A stretch of DNA of 64,000 nt from Devosia sp. Its GTDB lineage: Bacteria; Pseudomonadota; Alphaproteobacteria; Rhizobiales; Devosiaceae. This document shows positions 8,094 through 15,177 of the stretch, piece after piece. The stretch covers positions 310,001-374,000 of the forward strand of contig NZ_CP075529.1 of NCBI RefSeq assembly GCF_025809055.1, read 5' to 3'. The translations under genes were made by a program, and so were the position numbers. A model generated the notes under the pieces. That model saw nothing but the letters and a program-made list of their open reading frames with translations. It did no database searches and was not told the origin of the DNA. Numbering within the stretch: the first letter of the stretch is position 1; each line of letters opens with the position of its first letter.

Positions 8094-8825
8094 CTAGTCA
8101 ACCATGTCCGTCCAGCCGAGCGAGCCGCGCTGAACCTGCAGGGGCCGATAGTCGCCCTTATAGGCCATTTTGGGCGAGTCCTTCACCCAATAGCCGAGAT
8201 AGACATAGGACAGATTGGCCGACCGGACCTGGCTGATATGGTCCAGGATCAGATAGGTGCCCAGGCTTCGATGGGCGTGGTCCGGATCATAGAACGAATA
8301 GACCATGGACAGCCCGTCGGGCATCACATCGGTCAGGGCAACGGCCAGCAGCGGCTGATCGGGCAGGTCGCGCAGGCGGTATTCGACCAGCACGGATTGC
8401 ACCGGCGTGTCCTCGACCATGTACTCATAGTCCTGGTAGGTCATCTGCGTCATGCCGCCCCCATCGTGGCGGGCGCTGAGATAGCGCTTGAACAGCGCGT
8501 ATTGCTCGCTTGTCGCGACGGTCGGCTGCACCGACACGGCAATATCGGCATTTGCCCGCAAGACCCGGCGGAACCTTTTGTTGGTTGCAAAGCCGCCCGC
8601 CACGATGCGGACCGACTGGCAGGCGCAGCAGCCCTCGCAGGCGGGGCGATAGATCAGGTTCTGGCTGCGGCGAAACCCGTTGTCGCTCAGCAGGTGATGC
8701 AGCGTCGAAGCCCGCCGCCCCGACAGGTGCGTGAAGAGCTTCCGCTCCATGCGGCCCGGCAGATAGGGGCAGGGCATGGCAGCGGTCAGGAAGAGTTGGG
8801 TGGTTTCGGGAGACTGGTCCGTCAT
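8094..8825 (-). CDS. bpt: aspartate/glutamate leucyltransferase (Bpt)
   Basis: Transfers leucine from Leu-tRNA to N-terminal Asp or Glu of proteins, marking them for ClpS/ClpAP degradation by the bacterial N-end rule. The 243-residue protein has the N-terminal cysteine motif (YRPACEGCCACQSVR, residues 59-73) and the C-terminal GNAT-like half with YDPDHAHRSLGTYLIL and YLGYWVKDSPKMAYK. Older annotations call this family arginyl-tRNA-protein transferase; the short bacterial form is usually Bpt. It neighbours an RDD gene on the same strand, an order seen in related genomes. Confidence 0.93.
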   Translation of the reverse strand: MTDQSPETTQLFLTAAMPCPYLPGRMERKLFTHLSGRRASTLHHLLSDNGFRRSQNLIYRPACEGCCACQSVRIVAGGFATNKRFRRVLRANADIAVSVQPTVATSEQYALFKRYLSARHDGGGMTQMTYQDYEYMVEDTPVQSVLVEYRLRDLPDQPLLAVALTDVMPDGLSMVYSFYDPDHAHRSLGTYLILDHISQVRSANLSYVYLGYWVKDSPKMAYKGDYRPLQVQRGSLGWTDMVD

Positions 8826-8885
8826 CGAAGACCTGTTGGAGCCGGAAAGCCCAGTGTAGCGCTACCCGCTCCCGGCCGCAATGAG

Positions 8886-9404
8886 TCAGGCGCTGAACTG
8901 CCCGGCGCCATGCACGCGCTGCCAGTGACGCATCATCGGCGAGCGCCGCACCATCAGCGTGCCCATGATGAGGTCATGGATCATCTGCCGGCGCGGGGTG
9001 AACAGCGCGAAGAGGATGGCGACCGGCCAGGAAATCCAGAAGGTCACCCAGAATAGCAGGGCATGGAAAATCGCCATCCAGCCATCAAGCGGCTGGCCGC
9101 GCGCCGGCGTCAGCACAATATCCATCGCCTGCATCCCGACCGTGGCGCGCCGCGGCGAACCCAATGTTGCCGCGTAATAGATGACAACCGCCGCCGGCAG
9201 AACCAGCGCCAGGGTCAGCCAGGCCAGACCGAAGGTGAGAAAGCCGAGCACGACACCGACAAGGCCGAGAACCAGCGTCAGGGCGCCGATAATCACCAGG
9301 TCGATGAGATAGGCCATCACCCGGCGCGTCAGCAAACCCTCGAACAGTTCGGGGGCCGTATTGGGGTCGGGCAGGTTCGGGCGATTGGCATATTGCTGTG
9401 TCAT
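8886..9404 (-). CDS. RDD family membrane protein
   Basis: A 172-residue protein with the RDD signature: LLTRRVMAYLIDLVIIGA (Arg and Asp in the first helix), two closely spaced hydrophobic helices after it, and TVGMQAMDIVLTPARG before a third helix. RDD proteins are thought to be ion or small-molecule transporters, but few have a known substrate. Start ATG at 9404 is preferred to an upstream in-frame codon because it opens with the family-like MTQQYANRPNLPDP. It lies 60 bases upstream of bpt on the same strand. Confidence 0.88.
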   Translation of the reverse strand: MTQQYANRPNLPDPNTAPELFEGLLTRRVMAYLIDLVIIGALTLVLGLVGVVLGFLTFGLAWLTLALVLPAAVVIYYAATLGSPRRATVGMQAMDIVLTPARGQPLDGWMAIFHALLFWVTFWISWPVAILFALFTPRRQMIHDLIMGTLMVRRSPMMRHWQRVHGAGQFSA

Positions 9405-9528
9405 GGACCACAGATTGTCACGACATGCCCGGCTTGCAAGAGGGTAGGGCACGCAAATGTGACCTTGAACCGGTCAGCACGTTTTCCAATAGCGCCTTTG
9501 CGCTGTCCAATCCCCGGCGGGGCAACCA

Positions 9529-9634
9529 GAGCGTTTTCAAGAAAAGTGGACACCACTTTTCTGGTTCGAAAACGCGACCAATCAAAATCTTGGAGCGCTC
9601 GTTCTGATTTATTCAGAACGACAAGTGCTCTAGT
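9529..9634. repeat. composite two-hairpin intergenic repeat
   Basis: The first palindrome spans 9531-9575: GCGTTTTCAAGAAAAGTGG with CCACTTTTCTGGTTCGAAAACGC. The second spans 9600-9620: CGTTCTGA-TTTAT-TCAGAACG. They are bracketed by AGAGCG and GTGCTC. This arrangement is a common non-coding repeat in Hyphomicrobiales. It sits in the roughly 300-base gap between the divergent RDD and DMT genes. The remainder of the gap (9405-9528, 9635-9701) shows nothing beyond possible promoters. Confidence 0.75.
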
Positions 9635-9701
9635 CTGGCGCATCTCCCGCTCAATCGAGTCGCAATCCGGGTTCGGATTTTCGCTCGCCGGACACCACGA
9701 C

Positions 9702-10643
9702 ATGCCAGCCCCCACCGTGCCGCCCCCGGCGCTCACCCATCAGCCATTGCGCGGCCTTGTGCTCATCGTCGGCGCAACGCTGCTGTTCGCCTATAACGAC
9801 ACCACCAACAAGCTGCTGATCACCGAATACAACGTGCCCATGGTGACGGCGATCCGCTACATCACCCATTGCCTGCTGATGCTGGCCATTCTGGCGCCCC
9901 TGAAGGGGCGCGAACTGGTCCACACCCAGCGGACGGGCCTCGTGATCGTGCGGGGCATAAGTCTGGCGCTGGGCTCGTTCCTCATGAGCCTTGCCCTGCA
10001 GCGCATGCCGGTGGCCGAGACCACCGCCATCATCTATCTCTGCCCCGTGCTTGTCGTGCTGCTGTCCGGCCCCCTGCTCAAGGAAAAGGTAACTCCGATT
10101 TCCTGGGTCGCGGCCCTGCTGGGTTTTACCGGCGTCCTGCTCATCGCGCGTCCGGGCGGCGGCCTTGATCCGCTGGGCGTCCTGTTCGCGCTGGGCAATG
10201 TCGGGCTGGCGCTGGCCTACAATCTGCTGTCCCGCGTGCTGGCTCACACCGAGCGCACCATGGCCATGCTGTTCTATTCGGCTTTGGCCGGCGCCATCGG
10301 TTTCGGCATTTTCCTGCCCTGGACGCTCCATGGCGCCGCGCCAACCGGGCTGCAACTCGTCCTCTTCGCCGGGCTCGGCATTTCCGCCTGGCTCGGCCAC
10401 TATCTCTTCACCCAGTCCTACCGCTATGCCCCCGCGGCGCTGGTGGCTCCTATGACCTATCTGCACCTGGTCTGGGCCGGCATTCTCGGCTGGCTGGTCT
10501 TCAACCATGCGCCCGAGCCGATCGCGCTCGGAGGCATGGGGCTCGTTGCCTGCGCCGGCGCGCTCAGCGCCATCCGCCCGCGAAAAGGCAAACGCCCGGC
10601 CCAGCTGGCCGCCGAAGACGGAACCACGGAAAGGGCTGGCTAA
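9702..10643 (+). CDS. EamA/DMT superfamily transporter
   Basis: A 313-residue inner-membrane protein with ten predicted helices in two EamA repeats: LRGLVLIVGATLLFAYNDTTNKLL at the start of the first and GVLFALGNVGLALAYNLLSRVLA at the start of the second. Members export or import amino acids, nucleotides and other metabolites; the substrate cannot be told from sequence. A much longer frame is open upstream, but ATG 9702 is where membrane-protein sequence begins. Its stop codon interlocks with the hemB stop on the other strand (10640-10643). Confidence 0.88.
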   Translation: MPAPTVPPPALTHQPLRGLVLIVGATLLFAYNDTTNKLLITEYNVPMVTAIRYITHCLLMLAILAPLKGRELVHTQRTGLVIVRGISLALGSFLMSLALQRMPVAETTAIIYLCPVLVVLLSGPLLKEKVTPISWVAALLGFTGVLLIARPGGGLDPLGVLFALGNVGLALAYNLLSRVLAHTERTMAMLFYSALAGAIGFGIFLPWTLHGAAPTGLQLVLFAGLGISAWLGHYLFTQSYRYAPAALVAPMTYLHLVWAGILGWLVFNHAPEPIALGGMGLVACAGALSAIRPRKGKRPAQLAAEDGTTERAG

Positions 10644-11653
10644 GCCGTCAGCTTGCGCGCCATTTCCAGCGCGTAATAGGTCAGCACCCCGTTCACGCCG
10701 GCGCGCTTGAAGGCCCAGAGGCTTTCCAGCACCGCCGCGTCGCGATTGATCGCTCCGGCGGCGCCCGCCATCTCGATCATCGCGTATTCGCCGCTCACCT
10801 GATAGGCATAGAGCGGCACGTTGAATGCGTCTTTCGCGCGCCGGATGACATCGAGATAGGGCATGCCAGGCTTGATCATCACACTGTCCGCGCCCTCGGC
10901 AATATCCTGTTCGATCTCGCGCAGGGCCTCGTCGGAATTGGCAAAGTCCATCTGATAGGTGCGCTTGTCGCCCTTGAGCCGGCTGCCCGAGCCGACCGCC
11001 TCGCGGAAGGGGCCGTAGAAGCACGACGCATATTTGGCCGCATAGGACATGATCTGAACCTGCTCGTGCCCCTCGGCATCCAGCGCCCGGCGGATCGCGG
11101 CCACGCGCCCATCCATCATGTCCGACGGCGCGATGATGTCGGCGCCCGCCGCCGCCTGCACCAGCGCCGACTTGACCATGGCCTCCACCGTTTCGTCATT
11201 GAGGATTTCGCCGTCGCGCACCAGCCCGTCCTGCCCATTGGCCGAATATTCGTCCAGCGCCACATCGGCGATCAGCCCGATCTCGGGCACCGCGTCCTTG
11301 ATTGCCGCCAGCGTCCGGCACATCAGGTTGTTGGCGTTGTAGGCCTCGGCGCCGTCTTCGCTGCGCAGGTGGTCCGGCGTATTGGGAAAAATGGCCAGCG
11401 CCGGGATACCGGCATCGCGCGCCTCGCGCGCAGCGCCGATCATCAGGTCGATAGACAACCGCTCCACCCCCGGCATGGTCCGGATCGGCGTCCGCTCGTT
11501 CTGTCCCTCGATCACGAAGAGCGGCCAGATCAGATCACGCGGAAGCAGTTCGGTTTCGCGCACCATGGCGCGGCTCCATGCCGTCTGGCGCGTGCGCCGC
11601 AGGCGCTGACCAGCCAGAAAGCTCATGTCGTGCCGGGGCCAGTCGTGCGCCAT
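10640..11653 (-). CDS. hemB: delta-aminolevulinic acid dehydratase (porphobilinogen synthase)
   Basis: Condenses two 5-aminolevulinate molecules to porphobilinogen, the second common step of tetrapyrrole synthesis. Both active-site lysine motifs are visible: MSYAAKYASCFYGPFREA and VMIKPGMPYLDVI. ALAD signatures IALDEYSANGQDG-like and SGEYAMI are also present. ATG at 11653 gives 337 residues; ATG at 11626 (328 residues, MSFLAGQRLRR) is possible, and neither has a strong ribosome-binding site. The metal-switch region VALDEYSANGQDG lacks the three-cysteine zinc cluster, pointing to a magnesium-type enzyme as in rhizobia. Confidence 0.96.
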   Translation of the reverse strand: MAHDWPRHDMSFLAGQRLRRTRQTAWSRAMVRETELLPRDLIWPLFVIEGQNERTPIRTMPGVERLSIDLMIGAAREARDAGIPALAIFPNTPDHLRSEDGAEAYNANNLMCRTLAAIKDAVPEIGLIADVALDEYSANGQDGLVRDGEILNDETVEAMVKSALVQAAAGADIIAPSDMMDGRVAAIRRALDAEGHEQVQIMSYAAKYASCFYGPFREAVGSGSRLKGDKRTYQMDFANSDEALREIEQDIAEGADSVMIKPGMPYLDVIRRAKDAFNVPLYAYQVSGEYAMIEMAGAAGAINRDAAVLESLWAFKRAGVNGVLTYYALEMARKLTA

Positions 11654-11743
11654 GATGAAAATCCAGTCCTGCAGTCGGTTTCGTGAGCCGGGTGCCCGGC
11701 CGTCCGGTCCTAGCAGAGCAAACCGCCCCCACCAAGGCAAAGC

Positions 11744-12166
11744 TTGTCGCAGCGCATTGGCCGGGCTATCACACCGGCCATGCTTTTCCAGGCCTCCAGT
11801 CTCGGCATCTATGTCCGCATCCTCGCCATTCTCGCCCTGTTCCTCGGGCTGAGCGATGCCGCCCGCCTGCTCGGGGTCAATGCCGGTGACACCAGTCCGG
11901 TGACCTCCATGGGCTTCACGGCCTTTATCAGCCTCGGCGTGTTCTCGCTGGCCCGGCTGTTTGCGGCGGTGGGTCTATGGATCAAGGCCAGTTGGGGCGC
12001 GGTGCTTCTGGTGGGCGCGACGGCCGTCGAATTGCTGCTCAATGTGCTCGGTAGTGGCGACGTGCGGATGAGCGCCCTGGGCTTTGCCATGCGCATCGTG
12101 CTGCTCGTCTCGATGCTCGCCATCTTTGCGCTGAGCCTGCGCTTCAGCCGGGCCCTGGCCGACTAA
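11744..12166 (+). CDS. small four-helix membrane protein (DUF6163-like)
   Basis: A 140-residue protein with four predicted membrane helices: YVRILAILALFLGLSDA, FISLGVFSLARLFAAVGLW, WGAVLLVGATAVELLLNVL and IVLLVSMLAIFALSL. It resembles the DUF6163 proteins found next to ldtR and hemB in Hyphomicrobiales; this is recall, not a search. Start is uncertain: TTG at 11744 has AAGG six bases upstream, while ATG at 11780 (MLFQASSLG) is also reasonable. It is divergent from hemB and co-directional with ldtR 380 bases downstream. Function unknown. Confidence 0.7.
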   Translation: MSQRIGRAITPAMLFQASSLGIYVRILAILALFLGLSDAARLLGVNAGDTSPVTSMGFTAFISLGVFSLARLFAAVGLWIKASWGAVLLVGATAVELLLNVLGSGDVRMSALGFAMRIVLLVSMLAIFALSLRFSRALAD

Positions 12167-12185
12167 CACTCAGCTCCGATCCCAC

Positions 12186-12261
12186 CTCACCCTTGAAGGG
12201 GGAGGCAAGCGCAGCTTGGCCCGCAGGGCCTTGGCGAAGCTCGGAGGGGGTGTTCCCGGCC
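12186..12261. repeat. dispersed palindromic repeat
   Basis: Third clear copy of the family at 3924 and 4747: ACCTCACCCTTGAAGGGGGA, GGCAAGCGCAGCTTGGC, GGCGAAGCTCGGAGGGGGTG. It lies just after the DUF6163-like gene. Confidence 0.6.
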
Positions 12262-12545
12262 CCGGCTCTGCCGATAGAGCAGAAGGTGCCCGCGCCGCTC
12301 GCAAGGTCACCATGACATTCTCCGGCCTCTCCGCCAGTTAGCGTGAAGGCTCCGTAAAGGGGGCTTTCACGCCTTGGAAAGGTTACAGTTTTATCACCAG
12401 GTGTAAGGTGCCATTAAGCCAAATTCTCATTGCATTCCAGTAAGATGCTCTTAATCACGCTGCTTAGGGCGATCTTAGAAAGCGTGCCGTAGTTTGGCCT
12501 CATGAGATGCGAAAAATCGCACACAAATTGAACAGTGAGGCACAA
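12262..12545. other. ldtR upstream region, no gene seen
   Basis: A 284-base stretch between the repeat and ldtR with lower GC near its 3' end. It holds a small dyad GCGA-AAAA-TCGC at about 12509-12520, just upstream of the ldtR ribosome-binding site, and AT-rich segments (CAGTTTTATCACC, CCATTAAGCCAAATTCT) that could contain the promoter. No convincing -35/-10 pair or small ORF was found. Confidence 0.45.
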
Positions 12546-13055
12546 ATGGCAATCAAGTCGAACGCGGCCGAGGCGCTCATCCCGGAAACTGGCGGCAGTC
12601 TCAAGCCGCTCTATCTCGAAGCAGTTTCCCGTGTCGAGCGCCTCCACCGGCGCCTGCTCGATCTGATCAAGGACGAGTTCGACCGCATGGGCTGGGATGA
12701 CATCAATCCCGTTCAGGCCCTGCTGATGTTCAACATCGGCGATGCCGAACTGACTGCCGGTGAGCTGCGGTCCCGCGGCTACTATCTCGGCTCCAATGTG
12801 TCCTACAATCTCAAGAAGCTCGTTGAGACCGGCTATATCTTCCAGGAGCGTTCGCGCACCGATCGCCGTTCGGTCCGCATCAAGCTGACCCCCAAGGGCG
12901 AGGAAGTGGCCGAGGTCATCGACGAACTCTATGACCGTCACCTCAAGTCCATCGACAAGGTCGGCGGACTGGGCGACGAGGAATTCGACAATCTCAACAA
13001 GGCCCTGGCCCGTCTCGAGCGCTTCTGGGTCGACCAGATCCTCTACAAGCTCTGA
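12546..13055 (+). CDS. ldtR: MarR-family regulator LdtR
   Basis: A 169-residue winged-helix regulator. The MarR core runs from about residue 40 to 135, with LTAGELRSRGYYLGSNVSYNLKKLVETGYI as recognition-helix region and SRTDRRSVRIKLTPKGEEV as the wing. The family is known in rhizobia and Liberibacter as LdtR, an activator of L,D-transpeptidase and osmotic-stress genes. The L,D-transpeptidase directly downstream fits that role exactly. Start ATG 12546 has GTGAGG upstream; ATG 12507 is in frame but less conserved. A hairpin terminator follows at 13125. Confidence 0.9.
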   Translation: MAIKSNAAEALIPETGGSLKPLYLEAVSRVERLHRRLLDLIKDEFDRMGWDDINPVQALLMFNIGDAELTAGELRSRGYYLGSNVSYNLKKLVETGYIFQERSRTDRRSVRIKLTPKGEEVAEVIDELYDRHLKSIDKVGGLGDEEFDNLNKALARLERFWVDQILYKL

Positions 13056-13124
13056 TCCTTCCGCAGGGCGGAAATAAGAAACCGGCTGGTGGTGCGTGTT
13101 GCCTCCATGCCACACTTGCTGGGC

Positions 13125-13154
13125 AGCGCTGACCTCCGGGTCGGCGCTTTCTTA
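13125..13154 (+). terminator. terminator after ldtR
   Basis: Stem AGCGCTGACC / GGTCGGCGCT with one G-T pair and a four-base loop, followed by TTCTTATTT. It separates ldtR from the L,D-transpeptidase gene, so the latter should have its own promoter in 13155-13318. Confidence 0.75.
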
Positions 13155-13318
13155 TTTGTGCCTTATAGTGCGTGCAGCGGAAATTGGGGTGTTGGAAACC
13201 ATTTCCCGCTTATATGTGCCGACTTCACAGTGTGGTTCACAACCGGTTGAGACTGTTGTGGGCCGCGCAACGCAAATGATATCGGCGCATTGGGGCGGCG
13301 CGATGCTTAGGTGACGGA

Positions 13319-14569
13319 ATGCGGCTGAACAGAAGAAAATTCATCGGATCAATGGCTCTGGCGGGTGCGGCGGCAGCGCTGCCGGCGCGGGCCCAGGAAT
13401 CCTTGTCGGACATGATGAACCGCAATCGCGTGCTGCGCGATGCGGACCGCGATGGCAATACGGCTGCGGCCGAGGCGCTCATCGCCACCAATGAACCAAT
13501 TCTGTCCTTCGATACCGTGCACAATCTGCAGCTGGCCATCTCCCAGTACGAGCCCTTCGTGGCCGCCGGTGGTTGGGAAGAAATCCCCCAGCAGGCCTAT
13601 CAGCTCAATCTGGGCAAGGCGTCCCCGGCGGCGGTTGCGCTGAAGCGCCGGCTGATTTCCTCGGGCGACATGGTGCTCGTGGAATATGCCGACGACGTCT
13701 TCGACCAGAACACCGATCGCGCCGTCCGCGCCTTCCAGGCCCGGCACGGCCTGCAGGTAACCGGTGTCGTCGATGAAGCGACCTGGTATGCGCTCAATGT
13801 CCCGGCCGCCACGCGCCTCCAGCAGCTCTACCTCAACTTCACCCGCGTTCAGAACATGGCCGCGCAGCTGAGTGAGCGCTACGTCGTCGTCAATATCCCG
13901 GCGGCAACGATCGAGGCTGTTGCCGGCGGCATGGTCGAGCAGCGTCACACCGCCGTTGTTGGCCGCGTGGACCGCGCTACGCCGATCCTGGCCAGCAGTA
14001 TCCACCAGATCAATTTCAATCCCTACTGGCATGTTCCCAAGTCGCTGGTCCGCAAGGATCTGACCAAGTACATGATGGAAAACCCGAACTACCTCGCTGA
14101 GCAGAACATCTTCATCTACGATGGCAGCGGCAATACGATTGATCCGTCCACGATCAATTGGGCCAATATCAGCGATTCCGAAGTCAACTACATGTATCGC
14201 CAGGAGCCCGGCGCTGCCAACTCCATGGGCCACTGCAAGATCAACTTCCACAATCCCCATGACGTCTATCTCCACGACACGCCGTCAAAGGCGCTGTTTG
14301 GTGAAAACGCCCGCTTCCATTCCTCCGGTTGCGTGCGCGTGGAAGGCGTCAACCAGCTGGTCAATTGGCTGCTGCGCGACAATGGCGATTGGGATCAGAC
14401 CAAGGTCGATGCCACCTTCGACTCCCTGCAGCGTCTCGATGTCGACGTCAGGGGCAAGGTTCCGATCCACACGACATACATCACCGCCTGGGCCAACCGC
14501 CAGGGCACCGTCAGCTTCCGCGACGACGTCTACGAATTCGACGCCCAGGGCAAGGTCAGCTTCGGCTAA
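13319..14569 (+). CDS. L,D-transpeptidase with peptidoglycan-binding domain
   Basis: Periplasmic YkuD-fold enzyme that forms 3-3 cross-links in peptidoglycan or attaches proteins to it. The N-terminus MRLNRRKFIGSMALAGAAAALPARA is a twin-arginine-type signal with an Ala-x-Ala cleavage site. A peptidoglycan-binding helix bundle follows (DRAVRAFQARHGLQVTGVVDEATWYAL, about residues 130-158). The YkuD domain carries INFHNPHDVYLHDTPSK and the catalytic SSGCVRVEG motif with Cys338. At 416 residues it is longer than YcbB-type minimal forms. Being next to LdtR suggests direct regulation. Confidence 0.92.
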   Translation: MRLNRRKFIGSMALAGAAAALPARAQESLSDMMNRNRVLRDADRDGNTAAAEALIATNEPILSFDTVHNLQLAISQYEPFVAAGGWEEIPQQAYQLNLGKASPAAVALKRRLISSGDMVLVEYADDVFDQNTDRAVRAFQARHGLQVTGVVDEATWYALNVPAATRLQQLYLNFTRVQNMAAQLSERYVVVNIPAATIEAVAGGMVEQRHTAVVGRVDRATPILASSIHQINFNPYWHVPKSLVRKDLTKYMMENPNYLAEQNIFIYDGSGNTIDPSTINWANISDSEVNYMYRQEPGAANSMGHCKINFHNPHDVYLHDTPSKALFGENARFHSSGCVRVEGVNQLVNWLLRDNGDWDQTKVDATFDSLQRLDVDVRGKVPIHTTYITAWANRQGTVSFRDDVYEFDAQGKVSFG

Positions 14570-14599
14570 TCGGCCGCAGGTCCGGGTGTGATTTCCATG

Positions 14600-14635
14600 C
14601 GGAGGTTCGCGAGCGCGCGGACCTCCGTTTTCTTT
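14600..14635 (+). terminator. terminator after L,D-transpeptidase
   Basis: Arms CGGAGGT and ACCTCCG (14600-14606, 14621-14627) enclose a GC-rich inner stem and are followed by TTTTCTTT. This is a typical rho-independent signal 30 bases after the stop codon. Confidence 0.8.
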
Positions 14636-14701
14636 GTGCCGGAATGTTTTGTCGCGCGACTCGGCCCGAAGATTTCGTAAGGTGCCTGGGGGAGGGGAGC
14701 G

Positions 14702-14914
14702 ATGCCCGGCGACGTCCTGTTCGAATTCGTCCAGATCGGTCAGCAGATGCGCGTGTCAGCCATTGATGAGGCGACCGGGGTCGAAGTCGTCGTCATCACG
14801 CCGCTCAACGCCACGCGCCTGCAGATGCAGCGTGTCGCCATGGCCAAGCTCAAGCGCAAGCTCGAGCAGGACGACACTGGTTCTACCCCGCCGGCGCGCG
14901 GCAAGTTCGCCTGA
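14702..14914 (+). CDS. DUF6898 family small protein
   Basis: A 70-residue protein, MPGDVLFEFVQIGQQMRVSAIDEATG..., matching my memory of the DUF6898 family of alphaproteobacteria: a short beta-sheet front half (FEFVQIG, VSAIDEATGVEVVVITP) and a basic helical end (LQMQRVAMAKLKRKLEQ). Function is unknown. ATG 14702 has GGGAGGGGAG directly upstream, a strong ribosome-binding site that supports translation. It is between two terminator/leader elements and so probably monocistronic. Confidence 0.8.
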   Translation: MPGDVLFEFVQIGQQMRVSAIDEATGVEVVVITPLNATRLQMQRVAMAKLKRKLEQDDTGSTPPARGKFA

Positions 14915-14954
14915 CTGCGCTTTCCTCTTTTCACCGCCCCAGTTCTCCGCCATA

Positions 14955-15040
14955 AAGAACGCGTTCGCGCAACTGGCGAGAAGAGATGGGCAACCATCGG
15001 GGAACGCGAACCTCAGTGAGCCGCTCGCCTGGGCACCCAT
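14955..15040 (+). promoter_or_regulatory. ZTP (ZMP) riboswitch, pfl motif
   Basis: Matches the pfl/ZTP consensus. P1 pairs GTTCGCG (14963-14969) with CGCGAAC (15005-15011). The internal ACTGGCGA (14972-14979) follows, then the P2 hairpin GATGG-GCAA-CCATC (14985-14998) and GGGGAACG. The second domain has CCGCTCGCCTGGGCA (15021-15035). GGCG (14975-14978) can form the pseudoknot with CGCC (15026-15029). ZTP riboswitches sense AICAR phosphates, which build up when 10-formyl-THF is low, and commonly control glyA, purH and folate genes. glyA follows 140 bases downstream. Confidence 0.93.
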
Positions 15041-15177
15041 CCGCAACCACGGGAGCCCGATGAACTTCGTTCCACCCCGCATCACTGGCCTTGGAATCGC
15101 GGCGAGCCGCGTGATAAAGGCACGGCAGGCCCGAACGCCCTCATCACCCGCGACCCCAACGTTCAGTGAGTAGCGCA

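Noticed and set aside
7881..9056. 391-codon plus-strand open frame over bpt and the RDD gene
   Set aside because: Begins inside the 35-bp inverted repeat and runs antisense to bpt; no protein-like motifs.
9063..9701. Upstream extension of the DMT transporter frame
   Set aside because: It overlaps the divergent RDD gene and a repeat and does not look like protein; ATG 9702 starts membrane-type sequence.
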